Source: Saccharina japonica (Eukaryota > Sar > Phaeophyceae > Laminariales > Laminariaceae). From it: a DNA stretch of 64,000 nt. Positions within the stretch are counted from its first letter, which is position 1. Each line of letters begins with the position of its first letter. The position numbers were made by a program, and so were the translations under genes. The stretch is taken from contig MEHQ01002695.1 in assembly GCA_008828725.1 (NCBI GenBank), forward strand, positions 355,164 through 419,163, given 5' to 3'. Under the pieces are notes generated by a model. That model saw only the letters and a list, made by a program, of their open reading frames with translations, did no database searches and was not told the DNA's origin. Of the stretch, positions 31,771 to 44,500 are shown piece by piece.

Positions 31771-33281
31771 TTAGCCCACCCTGAATAGTCGTATATGCAG
31801 ACCACACGATGGTCAATGGATGATAACAAAGTTCATCCTAAAAGACCGAGAGAGGGGGGTCGAAGATGCGGCTATTCAAAACAATCAAAAATGAGGCTAT
31901 AGATTCTCCCACACCTCGTAGTGAGGCCTAAGCATCACGGATAGGGTCATCGACAGAAGCGAACGCTGAGGGAGGAATCATGACCAAAACAGGAACAGCA
32001 AGGGGTCGAAATCAAGACAAAGCAGACAAAATAAACCCGAAACGAAGCTAAAGAGGTACCAAGACAAACGTAGAAGAAAGCGAGACTCAGCGTACAGCCG
32101 TATGTGCGGGGGCTCATATGTCCAGGGGTCTTAAAGGACCTGAGGGAGAAACGAGTGCGAGGCTGATCATCGAGTCCTGGTGGAAGCGATGGAGGCTACT
32201 TAGCATGGAACACAAAACACAGTCCAGAGGGGTATCGCAGGGATAACTACTCGCTATGGTCGAAGCGATCCGAATGACAAACAAGATACAGAAGTCGAAT
32301 CCAAAACAAAAACATGATGCATAAGGCGAAGGGGGGCACGGTAAGACTACCTTGGAAATTCCTAAGACTATAACCAAGGGGCTGACGGGTCCAAAGAATG
32401 GAGTGAACATCGTGCCACTATGAAGCCGCCAAGTATTAGGGGAGCAACGCTAGTAAGCGCAGCAAGGGGAGCCAGTCAGAGCCAGTGCACTAAATACGTC
32501 GCCAGAAAAAGTATATACCCGGATGTCTAGACCGAAGTCGACTAGTTCGACGTGGGCGAAATGTGTTCCTACCGTATAACACGCAGATAAGTCAGCTATG
32601 GTAGCTACATGGGAGCGGAACCGGTCGCGGAAAAAAAACGCGTTGGTAGGTGGCGGAAACGCGAAGACACAATAGACGAACCAATAGCAAAGATAACGCA
32701 ACAATTGAAGTCCATTGCGGTCCACTTTACTGTGGAACGGACGCACCAACCGTGGAGACGGTAATGTGGTGGTCTGTTAGCCTGCATAAGGGGCCAAGGC
32801 AACGGAGATGCAACGCGGGTGGTGTAGGGAAAATACACTAAAACCGAAATCCAGAAAACCGGTGTCGCTATGGTCCAGAGATCTTATGAAGATGGGGACC
32901 GGCGAGACCGGAGATGAGATAGAACTGACAATCCAAAACTAGAAACTCAGAAAATAACTCAATGACGCCCGGATTGTAGCTACAAGCACAAGATTGGCGT
33001 TAGCGATGGCGGAGGATTCCGAAGTAAAGACCCAGCACACTAAAATGACGCTATTCAATCACGGTCCATCTGCCATGGGTTGGGGCAGGTGAGGGCCGTG
33101 GTGGATGCCAGAAAATAGAGTAGATGCTACCAAACACGAAACAAAACAAGCCGAAAAGCGGGGGTACCGCTGGCGGAACACGCCGAAGTTGGAGATAACC
33201 CGGAAGAACTAACTACTGTCGCTTATTGAAGACTATCCCAGAAGATTAATTGAATGCTACGTCTAAAAGAACTATGCTAAA
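31771..33281. other. Decayed interior of the Ty3/Gypsy element
   Basis: 1.5 kb with only short ORFs and no recognisable motif. Presumably the untranslated or degraded region between pol and the 3' LTR. Confidence 0.45.
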
Positions 33282-33334
33282 CTACGGAAGTAAAACTATC
33301 CCGAACCAAGAACGCGAAGGTATCTGAAGGCTAA

Positions 33335-33982
33335 CTAGGGGGGGGCTGAAGCGATGGGGGTTCCACGGGGCGTGTCTGTGCTCCGCAGTACCCCACGGGC
33401 TATGCTTCCAGTCCCATGGCGTTGTAAACACCACGATCCAGAGATGGCGTTCCGGGCAGTAGTGTAGCGGGCGCGCTGAAGGTCGATCTTGATGGGGCCG
33501 GGGTCGTCCAGGAAACGGATGATGTAGGAACCGTCCGGGGAAGAGTCCGGGGGGCTGTCCGAAGAGGTGTCCAAGGGCGCGCGGTGGGCAATTTTGCCAA
33601 GCCACCAGAGGCCGTCGCGCGCCTTGTACCAAACGTGTGCCCCAGAGGGGAGAGTGGTTGAACTGAAGTTGCGGAGCCAGAGGTCGCGGGAGACCAGGGA
33701 GTAGCCGGGAGCGAGAAATATTTGGCCTTGCGACCGTGAGAGTTCCCGGTGTGCGGCACCGATGCGCATTTGTCTGTACAAGCGGTTGGTTTGTCGGTGC
33801 TGTGACGGGGTTCCGGACCAGTAAAGGAGAATACGCCGCCTGAAATGATGAAGATCCAGTTCCCGTTCCCAGGAGGGGCTGAGAAGTCCGGCCCAGTGGA
33901 TCTCGTAGAGGACGGCGATCACCCCGCCGCGACCGCGTACGAGTTGGTGGCCGGTGATCCGCTCGGCTGTAGGGCACCACAT
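33335..33982 (-). pseudogene. C-terminal end of a retroelement polyprotein: chromodomain plus Tudor-like domain
   Basis: 215 codons. The first part fits a chromodomain (YEIHWAGLLSPSWEREL, with the Y-x-W-x-G and S-W-E spacing), then ILLYWSGTPSQHRQTNR. A second domain follows at about 119-176 (GAHVWYKARDGLWWLGKI, later IIRFLDDPGPIKIDL), in the style of a Tudor or Agenet barrel. Such domains at the end of Ty3/Gypsy integrases help choose insertion sites in heterochromatin. Upstream integrase and RT motifs are absent. Its Met is likely not a real start, because it derives from the LTR end joined by deletion. Confidence 0.7.
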
Positions 33983-33986
33983 TACA

Positions 33987-34135
33987 GCTGGAGTATGTCG
34001 GCATGGGCTGGGGCAATCATGACAGCTATCGCGTAGCCGAAACGGTCCAGTCTTCTAGGTGTTGTCGGCCCCTCTAAAATATTGTGGGATATATATATGT
34101 AGGTCGGTGATGTATTTAGCCACACATACTTGTGT
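33987..34135. repeat. 225-bp satellite, end of array
   Basis: Resumes with GCTGGAGTATGTCGGCATGG right after the Ty3/Gypsy element and fades after CATACTTGTGTGTACC. Confidence 0.88.
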
Positions 34136-34789
34136 GTACCACGGTGAAGGGCTTCCTGCAACACGCGAGTTCTTGCTGATGTATATAAGCGAGCAGCAAC
34201 CTTCCAGCTCAGCACAAGAAAAAACAGACGAGGTACCTAAGCGGGAAAGCATAGCCTAACAAACAGACCTTCAAGGACACACAGGGAAGCCCTGTGCCAT
34301 TCACGGTATGTTTACATACCACACACATATTACACGCCACCGCTGTGCGTGTACGTTAGATGCTCTCGTCATCTAGCAATCACAGTGAGAGGGAGGGAAA
34401 TAAAACATGATCACGCGAGCTCACGTTTCAGAAGCACAGGCCACACCAGTCCCCAAAGCTTGACAGTCTGCCAAAGAGCTTTATGCACACTTCCAGCAGG
34501 ATATCCTGTAACGCGGCACTCCCCTGCTCAAGGCTTCTGCCTGGGCTCCCTGTAAATCGATAGCTGTCGGGTCACTGCTCCGGCGCTGTTGCACGATCCT
34601 ACTGCTTGCTGCTGGATGTTGCTGTAAAACGGAAAACTCAACTTTAGAAGCCACCGGGGTATTGTCGTCACCAGGTGTAGCGTCAACACATGGTCTACGG
34701 GAAGACGTTTCGCGGAGTCAATGCCAACAGAAGCGCTTTGATATTGCCGGAAAGTCAACTTTCGGAATATCTACAGCACTACTGCTCGT

Positions 34790-35145
34790 TGGGACTGCCG
34801 GTGTTTCTGGGGTCGCTGCAACGGCATATTGGTTTCGCCAACCGAAGTGTCTTTCGGGATCGGGATCGGTCGACCTTATTGTTATCATATTTTGGGTTTG
34901 GATTGCGGGGAATATCGTCTTCTGGAATTGCCGCATCATCATCGATCGCTTACAGTAGTACTGCTGGAACATCGCTTCTGGGTTCGCTGATCACTATCAT
35001 CACCGTTTAGGACTGTGTCGGAACACTCGCTTCGGGTCATTGGACACCGGTAACATTTTTATTTGGGGTTGCTGGGACATCGTTCATGGGGTAGGTGCGG
35101 CGTCATCCGTCGGAGCCTGCTGGAACATCGTCTCCTGGTATCACC
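34790..35145. repeat. Degenerate tandem repeats of about 52 bp
   Basis: The core GCTGGAACATCGYTTCTGGG recurs imperfectly near 34790, 34912, 34965, 35020, 35070 and 35122. Confidence 0.6.
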
Positions 35146-35702
35146 GTATACGTACGGATCACCAGAAGAAGGAGGACACCTTTCTTTGTCGCATGGGGTT
35201 CGCACCAGCTTGGTGGCAATATTTCCTTGGTCGCAGTCCCACAACATAAATACGCGTATTTGCACGGCGTGAGAAGCTTGACCGACGAAATGGTCGTTTA
35301 CATGTCGGAACCTTTCGAGATAAATAGATGCAGTTACGAGATGTTTTGGGCCTTTCGGGACCTTTCCACACCATGGCAGCATGGGGTTGTGTTTAAGAAG
35401 CACTATTGTACGCTGCCGCCGATCATTCAATGCACGAGTACTCGTAAGCATTTGGATTGGAAGAAGTCCGCTGCTGCCCCGAAGCAGGGGTGCCTCGCCA
35501 GGGATAAAACTCCGCGCTGAGCGGGGCGCGACTATTTACAATCCATGAACTTCACTTCAGTATATGTAGTCCTAGCACTATTATTATGATTCGCGCTTCG
35601 CGCTCTCGGCCTCCGGTGGTTTCTGCGGAGGGCTGAATATATGTATGCACCGCTAAGTGGGAGCAGGGAGCTAAATGGGAGCTAAATGGGATCAGGTCCG
35701 GG

Positions 35703-36022
35703 TGGGATCGAGATATACTGTAGATGTTATCCAATTAAAATGAAGTTGTAGTCTATTGGATGCCCCATTGCACTCCTAGAACACTAAAGCACTCAAAATA
35801 GCGTGTGGGCTGCACCTGAGTGCTGCAGTCCATTATATTGTAGATAGGCGCCGTCCCCTGAGTGGGATCGAGATATACTGTGGATGTTATCCAATTAAAA
35901 TGGAGTTGTAGTCTATTGGACACCCCATTGCACTCCTAGAACACTAAAGCACTCAAAATAGCGTGTGGGCTGCACCTGAGTGCTGCAGTCCATTATATTG
36001 TAGATAGGCGCCGTCCCCTGAG
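35703..36022. repeat. 160-bp tandem duplication, two nearly identical units
   Basis: Units at 35703-35862 and 35863-36022, both starting TGGGATCGAGATATACTGT or TGTGATTTCAG-type at the border. They differ at a handful of positions, so the duplication is young. Confidence 0.92.
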
Positions 36023-38099
36023 TGTGATTTCAGCGCGGCGTCCGACCTCAAGATTGAAATGACCGCGCAGAACAATGCTACTACGAGGCCTGCAGGGATT
36101 TCCCCTGTAGCTACTGTAGTGAGCAGAGTAGTCAGGCGTGGACGGATTGGTCGACTCGTGCGTCCATTGCCTGAGTAATTCGGACCCTTGTTCACGTGAT
36201 TGGGTCGCGACTTTTCCCTTTAACGCTTGGACCTGTGCACAAATGGTCAACCCGATGTAGGACTTCGCTAATCTCTCCGCCTTTCACCTCTCGACCTCCA
36301 CTACGACATCCCCACCAACGACTTGCTCACAGAGTCCCTCATGATACACGAAAGGTACGCAGAGTGGTTGGCTATTCCCACCGCTCGCCGGTGCCCCTTC
36401 AACGCCGCCGCGTTGTGCACGTCGACCAGTGCTTGCGCTCGCCGAAGGGCGCCCCGAGACATCGCGTGTAGAATGCAACACCGGCGGTACCAAACCAATG
36501 ATTATTGGAGGACTGCCGTTCTCTCTACTGGCTTCGGCCGTATAATAAGCAAACAGGCAAGCAAGCAAGAACTAAGCAACACAACGTCTGGTTCCCCGGC
36601 CATAGGCACACTCCGACCAAATCCCAGACGAACTCGATATAGTTGAACTCAACATACTGTAGTGGGATAAGCCCCTTCGCACTTCTCCAAAACTGTGCTT
36701 AAAGCCTTTTTGGTTTTTAATCGAAAACTCCTCTCGCCGCCGCCCCGTTTCACACCGTCAAACGCTTCGGGTATGAAACCCGTTAGAATACCTGGTACCA
36801 TTTTCCCGCTTCTTGATGGCAAACACAATCGCCAAAAGACGGGAGGAAACATTATCATCATACTGCACATGGGAATATTAAACGAGGGCATATATTATAT
36901 CTAATGGTTCGCCTGCATGTATATATATACGATGTCATCTAGCGGGCGGTCTACAGTAGCTCGACGCATCTTATTGTCCGGGTTTCCACAATAACTGCGG
37001 CGTTTTGCTACCAAGGGCGATGCGGATGCGTATCAAAATCAGCGTGGTTTACCCGCCAAACACGCCAAACGCAATCAAACCGCCACCGCCATCTCCGACC
37101 CGTGTGCATCCAGATGATGACCAAGAGCTCAGCACGCGTGCTAGAACATCCTCTTGGGGATAAAAATAAAACAAACCTACACATACATACATGCAGTCCA
37201 CCAACACCACTTAATAAGTAACATGCCAAAAAGTTACATCCCTCGCCGACACCAGGAGCACGGACTCTGGACCCCTACCGTAGCCTTTAGACCTGAGCGT
37301 TGCACAGACATTGCTCGCACAGTAGGTCCACACAATTGCGGCTACAGATAGTCACTGCTGTGCATGCAAGGCTGTCGAGTAAGCACTGCATACAGTCAGC
37401 TGTGGTTCCGGAGTGACCTCCACGCTAACTGGTTGCTCTCCGCCATTTAGACAGGGGCATCCCTGCTGTTGACTAGGCTTTGGCTAACGTAGGGATGGGG
37501 ACATAAACAACATCTACGTATCAATATCCTCGAACGCTATTGACAGCGTCAGTCAAACAAACGACAAGCCGATCTGGAAATACAAATTACGCTGCGGGCT
37601 TTAAATAGTAGCTCTATGGTGCGCGCCTTTTGTCTTTTAAAAAAGCGGCCTTGCGGCGGCGGGGGTGCCCGGTTGGACGAACCCGTCGCCTTTTATCCCC
37701 GCAAGCGCAACGCCTTTACGCACCGTTGACGTCGACACCACCACACTCGAGCGCATAAAAAGCCCAGCGAGGTCACTCTTCCCATACAGACAGTACTGAA
37801 AAAAGTTATGACTTCGTATATCAATATCAACACAAAACACTGGCACCAGCTATCTGACAGGGTACGACCCTCGGGCTCATTCACAACGGAAAACAGCGAC
37901 CAGGCGGAACCAGTACATACAGTGTACATGTCACCCCGAGTGCCTTGTTTTCCTTCGGGTTGTTATTCCGGAGCCCCTGCAGAAACAGGCACCAAGGCAT
38001 CGTCGTTCCGATATTCATGCTTAAGATGCAAGCACTACTGTACATACTATAAAGGGCGACGTTAGAGACACCTGGTACGCCATAGCCATTGAGCGAGCA

Positions 38100-38345
38100 G
38101 TCAACGCTGACCGCTACGTAGCTCGGTGGTAAGCACCATGCCCACGAGGACAACGTTCGAGATACGCCATCATCACTGAGCAAGCAAACAGCGCTACTTG
38201 TTAACTCAGTGGTTATGATGTATCGCAAACCAAAGCAAAACTCTGGGGGGTTCGGATCCTGATTGCTATGATAGCTCGGTGGGTCTGGTGTACCTCAAAA
38301 CAATAGAAACAAACTGGGGTTCAAACCTCCAGTGATCATTCGAGA
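38100..38345 (+). repeat. Tandem tRNA-like units with Pol III A and B boxes (no intact tRNA)
   Basis: Three successive units carry an A-box-like start (TAGCTCGGTGGTAAGC, TTAACTCAGTGGTTATG, TAGCTCGGTGGGTCTGG) and a B-box-like T arm (ACGTTCGAGAT, GGGTTCGGATCC, GGGTTCAAACCTC). I could not fold a full cloverleaf with a closed acceptor stem. They may be tRNA-derived SINE heads or degenerate tRNA genes. Confidence 0.45.
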
Positions 38346-38578
38346 CACGGCTCGTTCAACTTGAAAGGTTAGCCGAGAACCCGGTATTCACTACGATGAT
38401 GCTATTGCTCGACGCTGTATTATGACTGGTAGCTTACAGCAGGTAGCGTGATGCATCTCTACAACATCAAAATAAAGCTGGGGAATTCGAACCCCCCATC
38501 GTCCTTCCAGACATACAGGTGGTCCATTCACCCTCGAAACGGTGTGGAAAACCCGCTGCGTTCGTAGCTGCGATGGCG

Positions 38579-41500
38579 CTACTTCCACTGTGTAATGGCG
38601 TCCCACGCCTGTGGGCAGTGCGCAGCCGTGTAGAGGGCCCTTTGCGAAAGCCACCTTTGGTCTTCCTCGTGGACGGCAGAGGCTGCATCTTTGAACGATT
38701 GGGGGGTGTAAGGGCCGCCGGCCCCGTGGAGGTGATTAAGGCCAAGGTGGATTCCTAAGACCTGTGTGATCGCACACGCCAGCACGGGGGACAGTTAATA
38801 ACAAAAAGACGATATTTAGAGGGATGTATTGCTGTTTGGAGCAGAGCTACAGCAGCGTACGAAGGCACAACATTCATGTCGTGCATACAGAGAGACGATT
38901 TCGCAGACAGGAATCTGAACGAGGCGGGGCTGTGCGGTGTGCGATGTTACGGTATGTAAGAGTTTATGTTGGATTGGGCTGGTGGCGATCCCTCTCTCTC
39001 TGACACATTCATCGGTAAGGATGGCACCCACTGCAATGTTTCTGATGATCCTCTCTCTTCAGGGGCACTGCTATTACTGTATACCTCAGCCAACAGTCGT
39101 GTTTGAGTTTTTTGTGTTTGATCATTGTACATAGATCTACAGTAGTATGGCATACGAATACACTAGTGCTATCATGACGACAGTGTGCCACGGCTAAGGA
39201 GGCTGTTATATATACTCGTATATACCACTGTCTGGTAGATGTGCTTCGTGTGATCTACGGAGACTCATTCGGGGATCGGTAAATTACCGTTCTGGTAGTT
39301 GTTGGATACTTGGGGTCACACGTTTGACCCAAGGGGAGAGCCACACAGGCGCACTCTCTGGTTTGTGTTCCTCCTGGCCGCGGGCGATGCCCCATCGGCG
39401 ACACAATGAAAACTCTAAAATCAGATTTATCCCGAGAATGCCTCCTTTACCCACGATATTTTACATCTGTCGCGTCCCTATGCTGCTACGTAACTAAGCT
39501 ATCATGCAGGTAAAGTGTTACCTGGCAGTTTTGGGCTAGGCGATCTCGAATGCTCTCGGGGTCGGCCGTGGTACACCATCTGTCGAAGCCCTCGAAGTAG
39601 GCCGACATCGTCAAGCCGTGGGCACGTAGGCACATCGCGAGCTGCACCACGTCGTTTCATGCGAGAAGGTACAAACAGCAGGGCAATAAACACATAATTT
39701 CAGCACGGATATAAGCGTGAGCGAGTGACACATGCATTATACGGCAGCGGTGTACCTAAACAGTAAATATTTTGAGGCTCTCTACCCAACAACTGCGTAT
39801 GACTACGATGAGAAAGACGTGCACGTACGTGGAGCTGTGGTTGGGGGGTGGTGTATTTGGTGTCGGTACTACGGCAGTATACGAAGTGGTTGTACGATGC
39901 AAGGTGTCGTACGACACGGGAGCAGCATGGCTGCACTCTTCGTGTAGCTGCGCGCTTACTTACACTACGTACAACATGCGGTTGATACCACACCGGCTTT
40001 GTTCATACCAATCGTAATACTCGTAGTAGAAAATCATGACATTATCACGTAATAATTCATGTTATTATTTCGTTTCTTCCATTTCCCATCTTAGAATGTG
40101 CAGCTCCTGTTGCCATGATAACATACGTACCATCCACATGCTGTACGAGTATCTATCGATCATATCATATACCAGTACACCCGAATACTTGACAAAAGTA
40201 CACCAATAATGCACTCCCCCGTATGAATGCCTGCCATCCGACGACGTTCAGCGTGATGAGCTTCAACGTTGATCACCCACAATAAACCATCCCCCACATA
40301 AATAAGAAGAAAAACAAACACAAAAAATAATCAAAAACAAATAAATGGTGTCATAATTGTTTTGTCGCGACCTGTTCTATTACCCCTGGGCATCAAACTG
40401 GGCGTCATTACGTACCTGGATATCGGTGGAGTATCCTACACCGAAGACCTCCGTGCACTGCTCCCAGCCGGTACCGTCGTCGCCCTGCACCTCCTCCATC
40501 AAACCGGCGCTCAGAAACGTGCCCGCGCCTCCATACGGCCAGAACAGGCCCCCTTTCCCGTAGGCCGTGTGCCAGTTGCGGTAGAGGCTTTCCTCCCCGG
40601 CGGCGGCGGGGAGCTCTCTGCTGAGCTCTTCCTGGTGGTCTTGCCACCAAGCGCGGCCGAAAACATCGTCTTCCGACGGCTCGGAGATGTCCGGGAAGGG
40701 AGGCACTCTGCAGGGCCGCGTGAAGTCCTGGCAGCAACCCCTGTCCGAGTAGGCGTCGGAGGAGGAGCCCATCTTTTCCTGTAAAAAAAACAAAGTGCAC
40801 ACATATATATGATACATACATGATGTATTGAATACGGCAGGCAGTAGTATTTAATAGTACACATACATCGACCGTTAAATTTGTGTGATATGAAAGCCGT
40901 TAGGTTGGCACGGCAGCCGAACAGAGCTTGGATTCAAATAGCAGTGTCGGGGGGGGGGGCGACGCGTCCCCCCCTGAACCCCTCTCCCGACGGTGGGCGT
41001 TTGAAATCCAGTACCAGAGCTTGGACGCAAATAGCAGTGCACTGTTAGGGTGGCACGACAGCCGAACAGAGCTTGGACGCAAATAGTAGTGCAGTGCTAG
41101 GTTGGCACGGCAGCCGAACAGAGCTTGGATTCAAATAGCAGTGTCGGGGGGGGGGGCGACGCACCCCCCCGTGCTGTATGGGTTGGGTTGGCGTCGCCTG
41201 GCGACGACGCTGTAAAACATGCCTCGCACTGCGTGAGCTAGACAACCAGGGTACCGTTTGTTTTTTTCTTGTTTTGTTTGGCGGTTACCCAAGGCTGGCG
41301 GTCGAGTAGATCCTTTGTGCGGGGTCGGGAACCTCAAGTCCGCACAAGGGGAATTATCGTGTCACGTAGTGTGATATGGTAAGGCATTCATGAGGCAGAT
41401 ACATAGTGCTCCCATTGCTGTCTCAGGGAGTAGCCACACCAGACATTAAATTAACTCATTGAAGCTATCATCCATCTGCAAGTCCGCCTGACAAGCGGTT

Positions 41501-44500
41501 CTTAGTAGGATGCAGCTCACCCTTCATGCGACTCACCCAACACCTCACGGCGCTTCGCGCTTGGTGCTAGCTAGCAATGTCTGCCTGGTCGGTGAAAACC
41601 CGACATGCTCCGTCCCGGCATTGTAGGGATGCGAGGGTCTATGGTCATACGACTACGGCCATGCATGAAAATGAAGTACACCCCCCCCCGGGCCCCCCGA
41701 CAGTGTGCGTTCGAAATTCAGTACCAGGGCTTGGACGCAAATAGCAGTGCAGTGTTAGGTTGGCACGGCAGCCGAACAGAGTTTGAACGCAAATTGCAGT
41801 GTCGCCCCCCGACAGTGTGCGTTCGAAATCCAGTACCAGAGCTTGGACGCAAATAGAAGTGCATTGTTAGGTTGACACGGCAGTCGAACAGAGCTTGGAA
41901 GCAAATTTCAGTGTCGGGGGGGGAACTCGCCCCCCCCCCGGACCCCCCAACAGTGTGCGTTCGAAATATATGTACTGTATTTTAAACAAATAGCAGTGCA
42001 GTGTTAGGTTGGCACGGCAGCCGAACAGAGCTTGGATGCAAATAGCAGTGTCGGGGGGGGGCGACGCGCCCCCCCCCGAACCCCTCCCCTCGGGCCGCCC
42101 AACGGTGTGCGTTCGAAATATATGTACTTTTTTTTTTAATATTGAAAATCTGGCTACGCCATGACGAGAACCACACTGCTCTTGCTAAAGTCGACTGCGC
42201 CTCTCATGATTTGTGTGCTCTTGGAGGATGTCGGTCGTATACTCCCAAGGTAGCCCCTGCTGGCCTTGAAATGGGATTGTTGACATTGGCGGCATCAATG
42301 GGTGCCATTGATTGCGTTGATAGCCTTTATATTATTGATGCTGGTGGCACTGATGGAATCGGTGGCTTTGCTGGCACTGACGTCATTTAATGATTGGTGG
42401 CCTCTTTACGGGAATTATGGGTTTTGACGGTGCCTCAATGGCATTGATTGATAGTATCGAGTAATTGGTGGCGTTTGATGGGTTGGCTGGAGTTGACGGC
42501 ACTGGTGACCTTGATGGCGTTGACACCATTGATTGAAGATGCCGTAGAAGGAGCCTTGATATAGCATTGATGGGCATACGGCATGTATGTATGGCCTTGA
42601 TGGCATTGGTACCATTCCTTGATGAAGTTGCTTGACGGGCTTGATGGCGACTTCAGGGCTTTGATGGCGCCTTGATATCATTGATAGCATTCAGATTCAG
42701 GCATTCATAGGACATTCCTGGGCTTTTGATCCCATTTGATGGCATTGATGGGTTTGGTAGTACCTTGGATGCATGCTACGGCAGGGGCACAGTAGTCCCT
42801 TATCGTTTCTGAGACCCCTCTCGTGAGGAGCTCCAAACCCTCACTAAAAAACAGACTTTGAGGGAATCTGTACGCCTCACCCGGTTAGAAAACCCACACC
42901 ATGGCCTAACTAAGTATACAAACATCGTAAAATCACAGATTGGATTTCCCAGTGACATTGGGTACTGTAGTTCCTCAGTTAGGTGAGGAGTTTACTAGTA
43001 GTCAGTCGTAGTCAGTAGTACTCGTACCCTATATTAGTCCGCAAATAGTCAGTAGTAGCCAGTCATAGTCAGTAATAGTCGTTAATAGTCGTTAATAGAC
43101 AATACTAATAGTCGTTAATAGTCGGTAATAGTCAGTCAGGAACGCTCTGGCCAGAAAGTGCTACCCGTATATACCGCGTATAGCACGGCTCCTGCATGTG
43201 GCATTCATTGTTATTGTTGTGCTTACCGAAGGTGAGAAGCAGGTAGCTTGACGCGCCGGCCCTCCTTCCTCGGCAATCAGCCCGTCCACGAACCCAAGCG
43301 CCACGGGCTGCACACAAGCGACAACGAAAAGCGAAGCATGGAACGGCAGCATAAAACACCTACCACGTATGTATGTACATGACAAACATAACCGACAGGA
43401 ACATGCCCGTAGGAGGTGTCATGTATGTACGGCAGTTATTAGTATTTAACCGCATTGAGGGGGAGGGCGTAATGGCATGGAGGGCACAGCAAGGCATAAG
43501 GGCCGATCGCATATTCCGTACCTGGTACATATGTATGTGCCAAAACACATCCCGAATCAAGACCGGTGTTTGTTGTCACCGTTACTTCGTGTTTAATCAC
43601 ATTGAGAGGAGGGATAGCTTCTTGACGATGATGATGTTACTACAGTAATAATAGGCTTGTGGGGTTACTACCAAATTGGCTTGTGGGATGATATGGATAG
43701 TAGAGTATAAGAAGGGGGCGAGCGACCCCAAAGGGAGGGTTACGGACTAAGTAAAAAACTTAATCAAGTGTCATGCACAGGACGCGGTGATGGAAACCAC
43801 ACTATTAGTGTTTAATATTAATAATACCAGGTATATCGGGCCCTTCGAAGGTGAAAACTAAAGAATGCATTGTTGAATTCATATCATAGTATGAAAAGTA
43901 TCTGTTTCCCTCGTAATTCATTCATATTTGCGTGAAGCGTTGTACAAAGAAGCCTTGGACTTACAGTATATATGTACATATAATACGAAACGTAAACAAA
44001 CAAAAAACAGCTGTGAGATTGTGAAGATTTTCGTCGAAACTCGTCTTTGCAAGCTGAAATGTCGTCGATTTCATGTCGTCTACTGCTATGCGTCACACTT
44101 CGTCCGGTAAATGTTACCTGGTATACACTTTTAATCAGTTGATAGCATTAATAACCGCAGAGGAGGAGTTGGGGGATCACGAGAAGGAAGAGGGGTTCTT
44201 CTACATGTGCTGAAAGGGGCTGGTCCACCGGGAGGGGATATTTAGTTAATAGGCTATAATTTCGGGCAATAGTATAACCGAAAGTGAAAAAAAAAAAGCA
44301 AAAAAAAAAACTGCTGTATTCAGACAGGCACACGTGAAACGTCTTTCGTTTTTACCGAAAATTCTGTAACAAAAAACACGTAACACACCAGGGCAGGCGA
44401 GAAATTTGAATCACCCATCGGCTATCACAATGGATGAATGATGGCTGTGCCGTGTTGCTCTTTGAAGAACTTTGATACTTCACGCAAAAACCACCTACTA

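Larger units (their letters stand above)
31248..33986 (-). mobile_element. Deleted Ty3/Gypsy-like LTR retrotransposon in the satellite
   Basis: On the minus strand it begins TGTAATGTGGTGCCCTACAG at 33986 and ends in CACTTCACA at 31248. GCTG occurs on both sides (31244-31247, 33987-33990), and joining the flanks rebuilds a normal satellite unit. One LTR is present at 31248-31770; the other is reduced to its first 21 bp and joins straight to the end of pol. Most of gag-pol is lost. Confidence 0.8.
34136..38578. other. 4.4 kb without a supported gene
   Basis: Holds the tandem repeats and tRNA-like units listed separately. Possible coding remnants without family match: 35095-35520 plus (141 codons), 36290-36480 plus (reads YDIPTNDLLTESLMIHERYA without a clear start), the opposite strand at 36301-36498, and a small Pro-rich ORF 37020-37163 plus (47 codons). 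Confidence 0.4.

Noticed and set aside
40408..40821. Overlapping 137-codon and 117-codon frames on the minus strand
   Set aside because: Other frames of the glycosyltransferase exon; only the frame with GGAG and STDIQ joins in phase to neighbours.
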